From Prorocentrum cordatum (Eukaryota > Sar > Dinophyceae > Prorocentrales > Prorocentraceae), in NCBI GenBank assembly GCA_963575745.1, contig CAUYUJ010019918.1, positions 1-64,000 of the forward strand: a stretch of 64,000 bases of DNA, written 5' to 3'. Position numbers and translations under genes: made by a program. Shown in pieces: positions 1 through 10,565 of this stretch. Every line of letters starts with the position of its first letter. Positions within the stretch are counted from its first letter, which is position 1. Below the pieces are notes generated by a model. The model did not search any database. It saw only the letters and a list, made by a program, of their open reading frames with translations, and was not told the origin of the DNA.

Positions 1-730
1 TCTGTACAATTTTTCAATATGAATACTACTCTCCCTCTTCCCCTGATGACGTCTTGGGAGCATTCGACCCCCCCCAGCGTATTTTTTTTACACAGGTTTC
101 CCTGGAGCTGGGTTTTTGCTTGCATTTGTTTCCAAAATGCTGCTCTCGCTGAGGCGCCGGCCTCATTTTCGGGCCCCGCTCGTTCCGAATCGTGCTCCCG
201 CTGCAGCGCCTGGTTCAGGCCGCCGCCGGAAAATCGAGTTCCGAGGCGGCGCCGAAAAAAGGCCATTCCAATACACATTTTTCTTTTGTAAATGCTGAAT
301 TTCTGCTTCCGGCGCCCGGGAGGCCTCCCGGGCCGATTCCGACGCCCGGGCCGGCGCCCGAGCCGGCGCCCCGGCCTGACGCCCGAGCCGGCGCCCGGGC
401 CGGCGCCCGGGCCGGGTCCGGAGTCGGTTCCGGCCGGCGAAATCGAGTTCCGAGGCGGCGCCGAAAAAGGCCATTCCAATACACATTTTCCTTTTGCAAA
501 TGCTGAATTTCTGCTTCTGGCGCCCGAGGCCTCCCGGGGCGATTCCGGCGTGCTTCCGCTCGTTCCGAATCGTGCTCCCGCTGCAGCGCTGGCCTCATTT
601 CCGCGCTTCTGCTCGTTTCGACTCGTGTTCCCGCTGCAGCGCTGGCGCCATTTCCCGTGCCATGCCACGGCTTGCAATGCAATGCTAGGTTGATACTACG
701 CTTCGCGGTGCTCTTCTACGCCATGCCATG
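1..730. repeat. G+C-rich dispersed repeat, two divergent units
   Basis: Two units, near 228-330 and 437-530, share the order GAGTTCCGAGGCGGCGCCG, AAAAAGGCCATTCCAATACA, a T-rich stretch, then TTTCTGCTTCCGGCGCCCG. The spacer is built of repeated GGCGCCCGGGCC. The same order, with about 15 percent differences by eye, makes up the 197-bp units at 39.4-47.0 kb, so this is a distant copy of that family. Open frames here are only the repeat read in different frames. Confidence 0.7.
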
Positions 731-739
731 CCGTGCTCT

Positions 740-895
740 ACAATGCATCGCGTACCCTTTCGGGATCACTGCCCTGCTCGACATCCGACTGTGCGAGTAG
801 AGAGGGGATCTGCGCCATGGTAAGGGATGGGAGGGAGGGGTAGGATGACAGATATGACGCGAGCGCACGTAGCTTGCCCTCCTCCCCTCCCTCCT
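740..895. repeat. Dispersed repeat, paired with 30064-30165
   Basis: The run GGGATGGGAGGGAGGG followed by a GCGAGCGCACGTAGCTTG-like block recurs at 30110-30165 as GGGATGGGAGGGAGGGATCG and GCGAGCGCACCTAGCTTG. Both copies lead directly into TCC-rich sequence. A third trace (GCGCGAGCGCACCTGTCTTG) lies near 19165. No coding signal. Confidence 0.6.
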
Positions 896-1071
896 TCCCT
901 CCCTCCCTCCCTCCCTCCCTTCTTCCCAGTCCTCCATCCCTCCCTCCGCCATTCCGCCCAGGACCCCCCGGCCGCGCCGGCCACCCAGGCGGCGGCCGCG
1001 GCTCAGACGCCCGAGGAGCCGCGCTGCCGCAGCCGCCACCGCGGCGGCCGCCGCCGTCCAGGCTCCCTCCT

Positions 1072-1465
1072 CCTCCTTCCTCCTGTTCCTCCTCCTCCTC
1101 CTCCTCCTCCTCCTCCTCCTCCTCCTCCTCCCTCCTCCTCCTCCTCCCTCTCTCCTCCCTCCTCCTCCTCCTGCACCCGCGTCCTGCTCCTCCTCCTCCT
1201 CCTCCTCCTCCTCTCCTCCTCCTCCTCCCCTCCTCCTCCTCCTCCCCCCTCCCCCTCCCCCTCCTCCTCTCCTCCTCCTCCTCCTCCTCTCCTCTCCTCC
1301 TCCTCCTCCTCCTCCTCTTTCTCATTCATTATCCATTATCCTGCTCCTCCTCCGCCTCCTCCTCCGCCTCCTCTATTCCTCATATTCCTCCCTCCTCCTC
1401 CTCCTCCTCCTCCTCCTCCTCCTCCTCCTCCTCCTCCTCCTCCTCCTCTGTGTCCTCCCCCCTCC
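1072..1465 (+). repeat. TCC microsatellite
   Basis: Nearly pure TCC/CTC repeats with a few interruptions. The polypyrimidine strand is the + strand. All six frames stay open and give poly-Ser, poly-Pro, poly-Leu, poly-Glu, poly-Gly or poly-Arg, which should not be read as protein. Confidence 0.95.
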
Positions 1466-1479
1466 GTATCTCCGACTCC

Positions 1480-2157
1480 TCTTTTTCCTCATCGATATTC
1501 GTCCTATTGAATAACTCGTCCCAGTCGAACCCCGAGGCCACTCGGAAGGGCGGGCCAGGCGTTTCGCTTGAGACTTCCTGACCACTTGACAGATGACAAG
1601 AGCTTCACAGATGGAGGGCGGAGTGGTTCCACAATGTGGCTCTCGCCGCAGCGCGGAGCACATTCGTCTCAATCATACGCGAGAGCTTCACGCATTGAGG
1701 GCGGGCCGTTTTCAAAATTCGGTTATCGCATTAGCGCCGCGTACATTCGTTTTCAAAGTTTGCAAGAGTTTCATGGATTGAGGGCGGCTCCGTTTCAAAA
1801 TTTCTCGCTACAGCGCCGCGCACATGCGTTTCAAGCATTACAGGGGCATCGTTGATTCTCGTGGGTCACATACCATACTGTGTGCTTTGGCGCTGTTCAG
1901 GATTGTCAAGGCGCAACAGTTGAGTTGATTCGGGGCGTTCTGGGACGATTCAGGATCGTCAAGACGCAACAGTCAGGTTGACTCGTTGCGTTGACGTCCT
2001 GAGAACGGTGTTTTGGCTCGCGTCCGAATTTTCACGCGGTTGTCCCCCAACGGGGCATTTGTTTTAGTGGGAATGAATGATTGCAGGGGCTTATGAAGGG
2101 AGTTTGGAGAGGAGGTTGTATGTCAGCATCGTTGATGAATCTTAGGTTTACACTTGC
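1480..2157 (+). repeat. Composite dispersed repeat, copy 1
   Basis: Begins after a TCC array with a CGAACCC..GGCC..GGCGTTTCGCTTGAGACTTC block. It continues with about three 70-75-bp units (CATTCGTTTCAA, GAGCTTCACGGATTGAGGGC, TTTTCAAAATGTGG, TCTCGCTTTAGCGCCGCGCA), then GATCGTCAAGACGCAACAGT, ACGGGGCATTT, CTTATGAAGGGAGTTTGGAG and CATCGTTGATGAATCTTAGG. It ends at the next microsatellite. Four further copies in the window keep this order. No open frame looks like a conserved protein. Confidence 0.8.
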
Positions 2158-2165
2158 CTTCCTCC

Positions 2166-2200
<35 letters not shown>

Positions 2201-2275
2201 CTCCTCCTCCTCCTCCTCTTCCTCCTCCTCCTCCTCCTCCTTCTCCTCCTCCTCCTCCTCCTCTTCCTCCCCCCA
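2158..2275 (+). repeat. TCC microsatellite
   Basis: TCC repeats with occasional CTT, directly after composite repeat copy 1. Confidence 0.95.
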
Positions 2276-2284
2276 TCCATTCCT

Positions 2285-2870
2285 TTTCCTTGAAAGTGAT
2301 TCCTCCCTGTCGAACCCAGGGCCGGTCGAAAGGGCAACCCAGGCGTTTCGCTTGGGACTCCCTTACCACTCAGGGTCCTGAGGCTTAAAAAATTGGCAAC
2401 AGCCGCACTGATGGAGGAGGGGTCGGTTTCACACCGTGGTTCTCGCCTTTAGCGCCGCTCGCAGCATGTCTGCTCAATGGCAAGAGCTCCACGGATGGAG
2501 CTCCGGATGGAGCGCGCGTTCGTGTTCAGAGCGCGTAAGAGCTTGAGGGGTTCTCGTGGCTAACGTCCCGGAGACGATGTCCTGGCCAGGTGTCGGACTG
2601 CCAGGGTGCACCAGTCACGGTGATATTGCAGCGTGAAGGTCCAAGGAATGGCGTTCTGGCACGATGCGGGATCGCCAAGACGCAAGAGGAACGGTTATTC
2701 GCGGCGTTGAGGTCCCAGATCTGGTGGTTTGGCACAGTTCCGGATTTTCAAACGGTCACCAACGGGGCACGTTTGTGAACATGAATCCGTGTAGGGGCCT
2801 ACGGGGAGGGAAGGCGGAGGGAGGGTGTATTGCAATGTCGTTGATGGGGGTTGGGTTTACACGGGCCTTG
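2285..2870 (+). repeat. Composite dispersed repeat, copy 2
   Basis: Same module order as the copy at 1480: TTCGCTTGGGACTCCCTTAC, one to two 70-bp units with AGCGCCGCTCGC, TTCTCGTGGCTAACG, an ACGGGGCAC block, GGCCTACGGGGAGGGAAGG, then CGTTGATGGGGGTTGGGTTT. It ends at an ATC array instead of a TCC array. Confidence 0.75.
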
Positions 2871-2872
2871 CT

Positions 2873-2873
2873 T

Positions 2874-2956
<83 letters not shown>

Positions 2957-2981
2957 TATCAGTATCATTATCATTATCATT

Positions 2982-3015
<34 letters not shown>

Positions 3016-3110
3016 GCATCATCATCAGCATCAGCATCAGCATCAGCAACATCATCATAATCAGCATCATCAGCATCATCATCAGCAGCATCAGCATCAT
3101 CTTCATCAAC
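2873..3110 (+). repeat. ATC microsatellite
   Basis: Long (ATC)n with GCATCA variants at its 3' side. Frames give poly-Ile, poly-Ser and poly-His on + and poly-Asp, poly-Met on -. Confidence 0.95.
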
Positions 3111-3344
3111 AACAATCCGCCAACCCCCTTGTGGGGCCACCAGGCTGTAGGCCGAAGCTTCGCAGTTTCCTGTACCAGTTGCAGCTTTCAGTTTCCACTA
3201 TTACAGTTCTGTTTCTTGCTGCTTACTGTTCCTTGTTGACTTCTTACTGCGTACTGTTCCTTCTTGATGGACCGCGCGAGGGGGGGAGGCCCAAAACGGG
3301 CATTTTTACCACGCCCTGAGCGTGTTGTCTGAATTGCTGGGGTG

Positions 3345-3835
3345 GTAAAAATTGACACCCCTCACACAGATCGGCGGGGTCAGGATCCAAAAACACAAGG
3401 GATTCGCCACATGTATTACATTCGGTGGCACCCCTCACGCAGATCGGCGGGGTCAGGGTGCAAAAACACAAAGGATTTGCCACATTGTTGAAATCCGATG
3501 GCACCCCTCACGCAGATCGGCGGGGTCAGGGTCCAAAAACACATGGGATCTGCTACATTTATGACGTTCGGTGGCGCCCCTCACGCAGATCGGCAGGAGG
3601 ATGTGCCACATTTTTTAAATCCGGCGGCACCCCTCACGCAGATCGGCAGGGTCAGGGTCCAAAAACACAGGGGATCTGCCACATTTCTGAAATCCGGTGG
3701 CACCTCTCACGCAGATCTGCGGGGTCAGGATCCAAAAACACAGAGGATTTGCTACATTTCTGAAATTCGGTGGCACCCGTGACGCAGATCCGTAGGGTCA
3801 GGGTCGAAATACAAACAGGTCCCGACACTGCTTCA
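3345..3835 (+). repeat. 73-bp tandem repeat, six to seven units
   Basis: Units of about 73 bp, one of them shortened, contain CACCCCTCACGCAGATCGGC, GGGGTCAGGGTCCAAAAACA and GCCACAT..TGAAATCCGGTGG. The period is not a multiple of three, so the open frames through it are repeat artefacts. Confidence 0.9.
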
Positions 3836-4540
3836 CGGCGGCGCCCAGACCTCATGATTTAGCTTTTGCATCTCCCATTATCCGAGACAGGGGGCCGGCG
3901 GCATAGGGCGAAGCCCTTACGGATAACACGATCGTTACCAACATCATCACCACCCTCATCAACCATCATCATCATCAGCAGCAGCATCATCACCATCATG
4001 AGCACCACTATCCTCGTCCTCATCTGCCACGCTCACTCCTCCTCATCATCACCATCCTCCCCCCGTTCTCCCTCCTCTTCCCTCCTCCGCCCGCTCCCGC
4101 TCCCTCCTTCCTCCTCTCTCTCTCTCTCTCTAGCTCTCTGTCCCCTCTCTTTTGTCTGGGCCAATCCGCCGAGTGGAGAGCGGGGCCGGGCTCTCTTACC
4201 CGAGCCCAGGGTGACTGCAGCATCAGGCCAAACCTTAGCCTGGCGAAGCAACCAGCCCAGTCTCAAAACGGGGCGACGATGGACAGGACGGCTCAACACA
4301 CACAAGAATGCTGCGGGGGGACCTGCTGTGCCCCTGGACGCCGCCAAAGCACGTCAGGCCTCGCTCCGCAGCCTCCGGTCACGCGCGCACCCTCGAGAGG
4401 CTCGCTCGCGCGCGCGAGGGGAGGCGGCGAGGAACGCGCCGTGGGGCTCCTTTTGGGGGGCCGCGGAGCGCGCGAGGGGTCGGCCGAGATCGGGCGGGGC
4501 CGCGCGCGAGCGCAGCCACCGGGGCCTTCGTTTGAGCCCC
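3836..4540. other. No recognisable gene; short microsatellites
   Basis: Contains short ATC, TCC and TC runs (about 3940-4140) and G+C-rich sequence rich in CGCGCG. Several frames are open, but none shows a domain, a plausible exon with splice sites, or a repeat-free reading frame I could support. Confidence 0.5.
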
Positions 4541-4870
4541 GTGTGCAACCACACGTGCGAGGGGTCTGCCGAAGCCGGGCGGGGCCGCATGCGGACGCAG
4601 CCACTGGGGGCCTTCGGTGGAGCCCCTATATGGGGCCACGAAACGTGTGGGGCGTGTCGAATGGGGGGCGGGGCCGCATGCAGACGCAGCCACTGGCCTT
4701 CATTGGAGCTCCCATTGGGGCCACGAAACGTGTGAGGGGTCTGCCGAAAGGGGGGCGCGGCCGCATGGCATGCGGCCCCACCCTATGGGGCCTCATGGCA
4801 TGCGGACGCAGCCACTGGGGCCTTCGGTGGAGCTCCCTATGGGGCCACGAAACATGTGAGGGGTCGGCCG
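4541..4870 (-). repeat. 90-bp satellite family, block 1 (reverse orientation)
   Basis: Four to five degenerate units hold GGTGGAGCTCCCTATGGGGC, CACGAAACGTGTGAGGGGTC and GCATGCGGACGCAGCCACTG. Read on the minus strand this is the same unit as the exact 90-bp array at 38690-39300 and the block at 22160-22620. Confidence 0.85.
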
Positions 4871-4959
4871 ACATGCAAAGAGGTAAGACGATGACGATGA
4901 GGAAATGGAGGGAGGATGAGGGAGGAGGATAATGAGGAGACGCGCGGCGCTGCGGATTC

Positions 4960-5130
4960 AAAACGAACCCCGGCGGGCCCCGGACCAAGGCAAATTCTGG
5001 CCCCGGCGGGCCCCGGGCCTGCTGCAAGCTATGGCCCCAGCGGGCCCCGGGCCCAGGCGCACCGTGGCCCCGGCGGGCCCCGGGCCAAGGCAAATTCTGG
5101 CCCCGGCGGGAGGCGCACCGTAGCCCTGGC
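4960..5130 (+). repeat. GC-rich minisatellite of about 33 bp
   Basis: GGCCCCGGCGGGCCCCGGGC alternating with CAAGGCAAATTCTG or CAGGCGCACCGT, four to five units. Confidence 0.85.
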
Positions 5131-5279
5131 GAGGGTTCGCAGCGGTTCTAGTTTCAAGGTGTGCCGCAGTGTGCAGGTCTGTCGTCGTCGAGGCGCGGGG
5201 GGCGCAGACCTGCGCGTCGGCACCTTTCATCAGTAATCCGCGGCTGGAATTGGAAATGACTGGAAATCGAATTGACCGG

Positions 5280-5930
5280 GATTAGTATTGAGTGCTCTGC
5301 ACGATGTGAGCAACATAAGTTTTGCCCCCTTCTGCTCCTTTTCTATGTTATCACGAGTTCCGTGTCGAATTGGAGGCGGAACGTTTTCAACATGTGGTTT
5401 TCGTGTGCGCGCCGCGCACACTCGTTGCCAAATTCCGAAAGAGCTTCATGGATTGATGGCGGGTCGTGTTCGAACTGTGGCTCTGGTTTTAGCGCCGCGC
5501 ACCTTCATTTTAGATGTTTGCCAGAGCTTCACGGCTTGAAGGCGGCTCCTTTTAATGTGGTTCTTGCTTCAGCGCCGCGCACATCCGTTTTCAACATTTG
5601 CGAGCGTTTCACGGATTTGAGGGTGGCTCCTTTATGAACATGTGGTTCTCGTTTTAGCGCCGCGCACACTCGTTGAACAAATCGCAAGAGTATCATTGGT
5701 TCTCATGGCTAACGCACCGATTCTGGATCGTCAAGACACAGCAGTCAGGCTGGCACGTGGCGTTGAAATCCTGGGAATGGCATTTTGGCACGCTTCAGAA
5801 TTTTCTCACGGTTATCCGCCAACGGGGCATTTCGCATAGTGGAAATTGATTTGTGTATTGATCCTATGAAGAGGGAGTTCGGAGGGAGGGTATATTCCAA
5901 CATCGTTGATGAGTCTTGGGTTTGCAATGG
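5280..5930 (+). repeat. Composite dispersed repeat, copy 3
   Basis: About four 70-75-bp units (TTAGCGCCGCGCACA, GAGCTTCACGG, GAGGGCGG, TTTTCAA..TGTGGTTCTC) are followed by GATCGTCAAGACACAGCAGT, TTATCCGCCAACGGGGCATT, CTATGAAGAGGGAGTTCGGA and CATCGTTGATGAGTCTTGGG. It ends at a TCC array (5931-6010). Confidence 0.8.
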
Positions 5931-6010
5931 TCCTCCTCCTCCTCCTTTCCCTCCCCTCCTCCTCCTCTTCCTCCTCGTCCTCCTCCTCCCCCTCTCCCCC
6001 TCCACTTCCT

Positions 6011-6640
6011 TTTCCTCATGAAGAACTCCGTGTCGAATTCCGAGGCTGGTCGAAAGAGCGAGCCGGGCGTTCCGCTTGACCTTCTCTCACCAGTTATGTT
6101 CTTGAGGCTTGAAAGTTGGCAGTTGGTTCACAGATGGAAGGTGGGTCGCTTCCAAACGTGGCTCGCGCCGTAGCGCCGCACACCTTCGCTTCAGCAAAGA
6201 ACTGAGGGCAGGTCGTTTCCAAAATGCGGTTCTCGCTTAAGCGCCGCGCACATTCGCTTGACACATGTTGCAAGAGCTTCACGGATTGAGGGCGGGTGGT
6301 GTCCAACATGCGGTTCTTGCTTTAGCGCCGCGCACATTTCGTTTGGAAGCAATGGGTGATTGTCATGAATAAAATACAAGAAATCGCTCTTTGGAGCTAC
6401 TCAGGACTGCCAGGGCGCAACGTTTACGTTGATTCGCGGTGTTGAAGTCCCAGGAACGATCTTCTGGCACGATTCAGGATCTCCAAGATGTAACAATCAG
6501 GTTGACACCCAGCGGGGCACTTCGCTCAGTGGAAATTAATATGTGCATTGGACCTATGAACAGGCAGCTTGGAGGGAGGGTAGACTCCAACATCGTTGAT
6601 GACTCTTGTTTTTCATTGGTTATCCTCCTCTTTCCCCCCT
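6011..6640 (+). repeat. Composite dispersed repeat, copy 4
   Basis: Starts with CGTGTCGAATTCCGAGGCTG, holds about three 70-bp units, then GATCTCCAAGATGTAACAAT, CAGCGGGGCACTTCGCTCAG, CTATGAACAGGCAGCTTGGA and CATCGTTGATGACTCTTG. It ends at the ATC array at 6655. Confidence 0.8.
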
Positions 6641-6651
6641 CCTCGTCACTG

Positions 6652-6654
<3 letters not shown>

Positions 6655-6711
<57 letters not shown>

Positions 6712-6884
6712 GCATTATCATCTTCAGCATCATCAGCATCATCATCAGCAGCATCATGCATCATCATCGTCATCGTCATCGTCATCGGCACCATCTGCAC
6801 CACCATTACCATCATCAGCAGCATCATCATCACCATCATCATCATCAGCATCATCATCAGCAGCAGCAACATCATGACCACCAA

Positions 6885-6935
<51 letters not shown>

Positions 6936-6939
6936 GATC

Positions 6940-7038
<99 letters not shown>

Positions 7039-7045
7039 GTCATCC
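6655..7045 (+). repeat. ATC microsatellite
   Basis: About 390 bp of ATC with CATCAGCA and CGTCAT variants. Source of poly-His, poly-Ile, poly-Asp and poly-Met frames. Confidence 0.95.
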
Positions 7046-7091
7046 CCTTCCCCCCTGCTCCTCATGTTCCTCTGCCCCCTCGCCGGCCCAG

Positions 7092-7133
7092 GAACAGGCC
7101 GCCCAGAAGGCCCTCACCAAGCTCATCAGCCTG
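7092..7133 (+). other. Possible small exon (unassigned)
   Basis: Between a good acceptor (GGCCCAG|GAACAG) and a good donor (CAGCCTG|GTGAGC) lies a 42-nt frame translating as EQAAQKALTKLISL, an amphipathic helix. It sits directly after an ATC array and before a GGAGCTG repeat. No partner exon was found, so this is only a candidate. Confidence 0.2.
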
Positions 7134-7179
7134 GTGAGCGAGGCCCCGCCGTCGCCCCCCCCGCCCCGACACCCCCTGG

Positions 7180-7435
7180 GGGTAGGAGGAGGGGGAGGAG
7201 GAGAAGGAGGAGGAAGAAGAGGAGGAGGAGGAGGAGGAGGTCCTGGCCTTTTCCGAGGGAAGGAGGAGCTGGAGCTGGAGCTGGAGCTGGAGCTGGAGCC
7301 GGAGCTGGAGCTGGAGGAGGAGAGGGAGGAGCAGAAGCTGTTGCTCGACGGGGGGGACCGTGGACCTCCCCGCCCGGCCCTCGACACAGGGGCGGGGGGT
7401 CCCGCAGCGGGCGACAGGCTCAGCGCGGCACCCAG
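7180..7435 (+). repeat. GGAGCTG repeat and a segment duplicated at 18293
   Basis: A (GAGCTG)n stretch at 7265-7318 is followed by GGAGGAGCAGAAGC, GACGGGGGGG, CGGCCCTCGACACAGGGGCG and GGTCCCGCAGC. The latter part recurs almost unchanged at 18293-18395, again behind a GAG-rich run, so it is a dispersed repeat of about 105 bp. Confidence 0.75.
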
Positions 7436-7439
7436 CGAT

Positions 7440-9540
7440 GGCGGCCGAGGAGCCCGCGATGCACCTCGGCATTGACGTGTGCGATGCGACGGGGGGGCTG
7501 CCCGATAGCGAGGCAACTCAAATTTGCATCGGCAGAAACACCCACCCCTCCAAGGTCTGCCATCTCTCTCCGGGCAAGGTAGATCACAAACATCGGGCCA
7601 ACCGCGGCCCGGCAAACGGTTCGCCGCAGGCGGACAGCGAGGTTGGAAGCTGTCTTCAGACAACACTTCAGCGGCGAGGCCATCAAGCTTGACACCGCCG
7701 ATGACGCACCAACTACGGCGCCACACCATCAGGTACACCGTGGTAGAGGTCCCCAGCAGCTCAGCGGAGCGCCATGGACCACAGCCGTGGCCTGCCAGGC
7801 CACCCAGCGCCGAGGACACGGCCACGATGGGGCTCTCCGCCTGCCGCCCTTGATCCCAGCGTGCCCCTCCTACGCCTGCCACTGCAGCCCCCTGCCCCGC
7901 GGCCCCCACGACAGACCCAACGACCTCCCAGTCGCACCCCGAGTGGCCGCATGCCCTGAGCGGGAGCCCGCGGGGGGCTCACACAGGGAAGCGGCCACAC
8001 GGACAGTCGAGCCCCCCCAGGACGCCCCACTCGACGCCCCCCCCCCTTCCGACGGGCCCCACGACGGACCCCGGCTGCCCCCGCGACGACTCCGCCTCCT
8101 CCTCGAACGGCCGCGTGCCCTGAGAGGGAGCTCGCGGGAGGCATACAGGGGCCACTGGCCAGCCCAAGGCTGGCGCTGTCTGCCGCTCGGCGCGCCCCAC
8201 AGCCCGAGTGGCCGCATGCCGCGAGCGGGAGCCCAGGGGGGGGGGGGGGGCATGCCCAAGGGAGCGGTCACAGAGACAGCCCACATCCCCGGGGTCTCCC
8301 ACCCGACCTCCCCCCCCAACGGCCCTACGACCTCCCACCGTACCCGAGCGTTCCCGCGACCCACCACGATGACGGCTCCCCACGACGGCCACTGCGCGAC
8401 GGACCTGGCCACGACGGCGGCCCCCGCGACGGACCTTGCAGCTGCTCCCCGCGGCGGCCCCCACGACGGCCTCCACGACGACCCCACCTCAGCGGCGACG
8501 AAGACGACGCCCGCCACGACCGACCACGATTTCGACAACGACGAAACAACCCCCCCGAATTACGACGCCGACGCCAGCGACCGCCAAGACAGTCGCGAGG
8601 ACAGACCGACTGGCGGCCCTGCCGACGCCCCTCCTGGCACCCTCCCCGACACTTTCCGCGGCGCCCAGACCGACGCCCCATACCGCCCGCCCCTTGCCCG
8701 AAGCCTCGCCAGACTCGCGCCCCGCAACGGACCCCCTATTGACAATACTGCGGACAACGCTGCCCTCACGGGTGGCTGGGCGGACGACCGGACAGCCGAC
8801 CTTACGGCCCCCTGATGCCCGCGGCCCCGCGACGGCCCCTCACGACGTCCCCAACGACGGCCTTTGGTTGACGACCCTCGCTGCAGCGACCCCCACGACG
8901 GGCCCCCACGACGACCCCCGCGACGACCCCCGCGACGGCTTCGGCCAAGGCGGGCACGAAGACGGTCGCGGCCACCACCACAGCCTGCAAGACGGCCCCC
9001 AAGACGGCCCCGCCGAAAGACCCCGCGACGGCCTCGACGACGCCACCCTCGAACACGACAACGAAGACGGCGCCCCCTCTTCAGAGGAGACAAGCCCCGA
9101 CGAGACGAGTACGCCACCTCGGACGACTCCGACACGTCGAGCCCAGTTCTCGTCGCCTGGCGAGATGACGGCGGCAGCTCTACCAGAGATGATCATCCCC
9201 CTCTCCCACCCACGACCCCTCTCTCAACGACGCCCTCCCTTCCCCAGACGCCCCCCCCATCGCTGCGACGCTACGCCACGCCCCCACGCGCCCCCGTGCC
9301 CCGCGGCCCCTCTCCCGACGGCGCCCACGAAAGCACGCGCGACCCCAGCCGTACCCGACGGACCCCACGTCCCCCTGCCCAACGGCCCCCACAACGGCCG
9401 CGCCCCGAGCTGCCGCATGCCCTGAGAGGGAGCCCGCGGAGGGCATACCCGGGGAGCCGGTCATAGAGGCAGCCGAGGCCTCTCCTCGAAGTCTGGGCAG
9501 CCCAGAGGCTGGACGAGGCGGTGAGCCGCCACTCTGGTAA
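7440..9540. repeat. G+C-rich low-complexity stretch with a recurrent block
   Basis: Several frames are open for up to 390 codons because the sequence is CCACGACGGCC-rich and lacks T. Their products are Pro/Arg/Thr/Asp-rich without domain features. A block GGCCGCATGCCCTGAGCGGG followed by AGCCCGCGG recurs near 7950, 8112, 8212 and 9412, each time just before a CATACAGG/CATGCCC-like segment. I see no gene that can be supported. Confidence 0.55.
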
Positions 9541-10222
9541 GTCAACGGCCGCAGGCTTGGGAACCTGGAGCCACTTCGACCAATCCTTCCCTCCCTTCCG
9601 GCCGCTCACGTGCCCTTCTATTGGCCCGCCCACTCCGCGCCCCACTAACATTCACCTTCTTGCTCTTGTGTAGGAGGGGGCGGTCAGGGGCAGGATGAGA
9701 AGAGGATGGAGGCGCCAATGTTGGGAGGAAGGGAACGAGCCGCCGGCCATCACGGCGGCCGCGGCCCAAGGCGCACTTCGCACTGCAGCTACTGGCCGCG
9801 CAGCCTCGCGCCTCACCCTCCTCCAGCCTTCGCTCGCCCTTCCCAAGTTCTCCCGACAACCTTGCTTGCCAGCCTTGCCGCCCGCCGCTCGCCAGAGCTC
9901 TCTTACCGCCTCTCCGGCCCTCTGCAACAGCCAGCCTGAGAGGCACTTGAGCGTAGGGGGTGGGTGGGGGCATCCCCGAGGGCCGCTCCGCCCACCCCCT
10001 CGTGGCACCCTTCGCCCGCTTCGGCGGGCGGAGATCCCCTGGGTGGGATTGTGGGCCTCCTCTTCGGGGGCCCTGATGGGTGGACGGGAGTGGCCCTTGG
10101 GTCATCCCACCTGCGGTAGGGCGGCCGCACTTGCTCGGCCACGCCCCAGCCCTCTGCCGCCGCTTATTCTTGTTAGCATCCACCCTCCCCCCTCCTCCTC
10201 AGCGCGCGCCCGTGGCACCGGC
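9541..10222. other. No recognisable gene
   Basis: Mixed G+C-rich sequence between a low-complexity stretch and a TCC array. Open frames on both strands overlap and none resembles a known family. Confidence 0.45.
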
Positions 10223-10412
10223 GCTCCTCCTCCTCCTCCTCCTCCTCCTCCTCCTCCTCCTCCTCCTCCTCTTCTTCCTCCTCCTCTTCCTCCTCCTCCG
10301 CCTCCTCCTCCTCTCTCTCACCTCCTCCTCCTTCCTCCTCCTCCTCCTTCCTCCTCCTCCTCCTCCTCCTCCTCCTCCTCCTCCTCCTCCTCCTCCTCCT
10401 CCTCCTCCTCTG
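10223..10412 (+). repeat. TCC microsatellite abutting the retrotransposon
   Basis: TCC/CTT repeats that end two bases before the spliced-leader sequence at 10415. The retrotransposon may have inserted at or next to this array. Confidence 0.95.
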
Positions 10413-10414
10413 CC

Positions 10415-10436
10415 TCCGTAGCCATTTTGGCTCAAG
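10415..10436 (+). promoter_or_regulatory. Genomic copy of the dinoflagellate spliced leader
   Basis: The 22 bases match the dinoflagellate trans-spliced leader end to end; they contain CCGTAGCCATTTTGGCTCAA and end in G. In cells the leader is donated by SL RNA to the 5' end of nuclear mRNAs. A DNA copy directly upstream of a coding region is the mark of a reverse-transcribed trans-spliced mRNA. It lies 129 bases before the ORF1 start codon and is not followed by a splice donor, so it is not an SL RNA gene. Confidence 0.95.
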
Positions 10437-10565
10437 GCTGATGCTTTGGCGGGCTGAGCCCGCATTGGCAAGACTGGATCGCTCTAGTCCGAGCGTGGCA
10501 AGGTCTCTTGAGACCTGGCAAGTTTCTACACTCACGGCCCCTGTGTGCCAAGCCTTGGGCCCATC

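Noticed and set aside
7643-9466. Long + strand frames of 200-390 codons (Pro/Arg/Thr/Asp-rich)
   Set aside because: Product of CCACGACGGCC-rich sequence; overlapping frames are equally open on both strands and no family features are seen.
10415-10470. SL RNA gene
   Set aside because: The leader is not followed by a splice donor GT, an Sm-binding site or a terminator-like end, but by the 5' region of a LINE.
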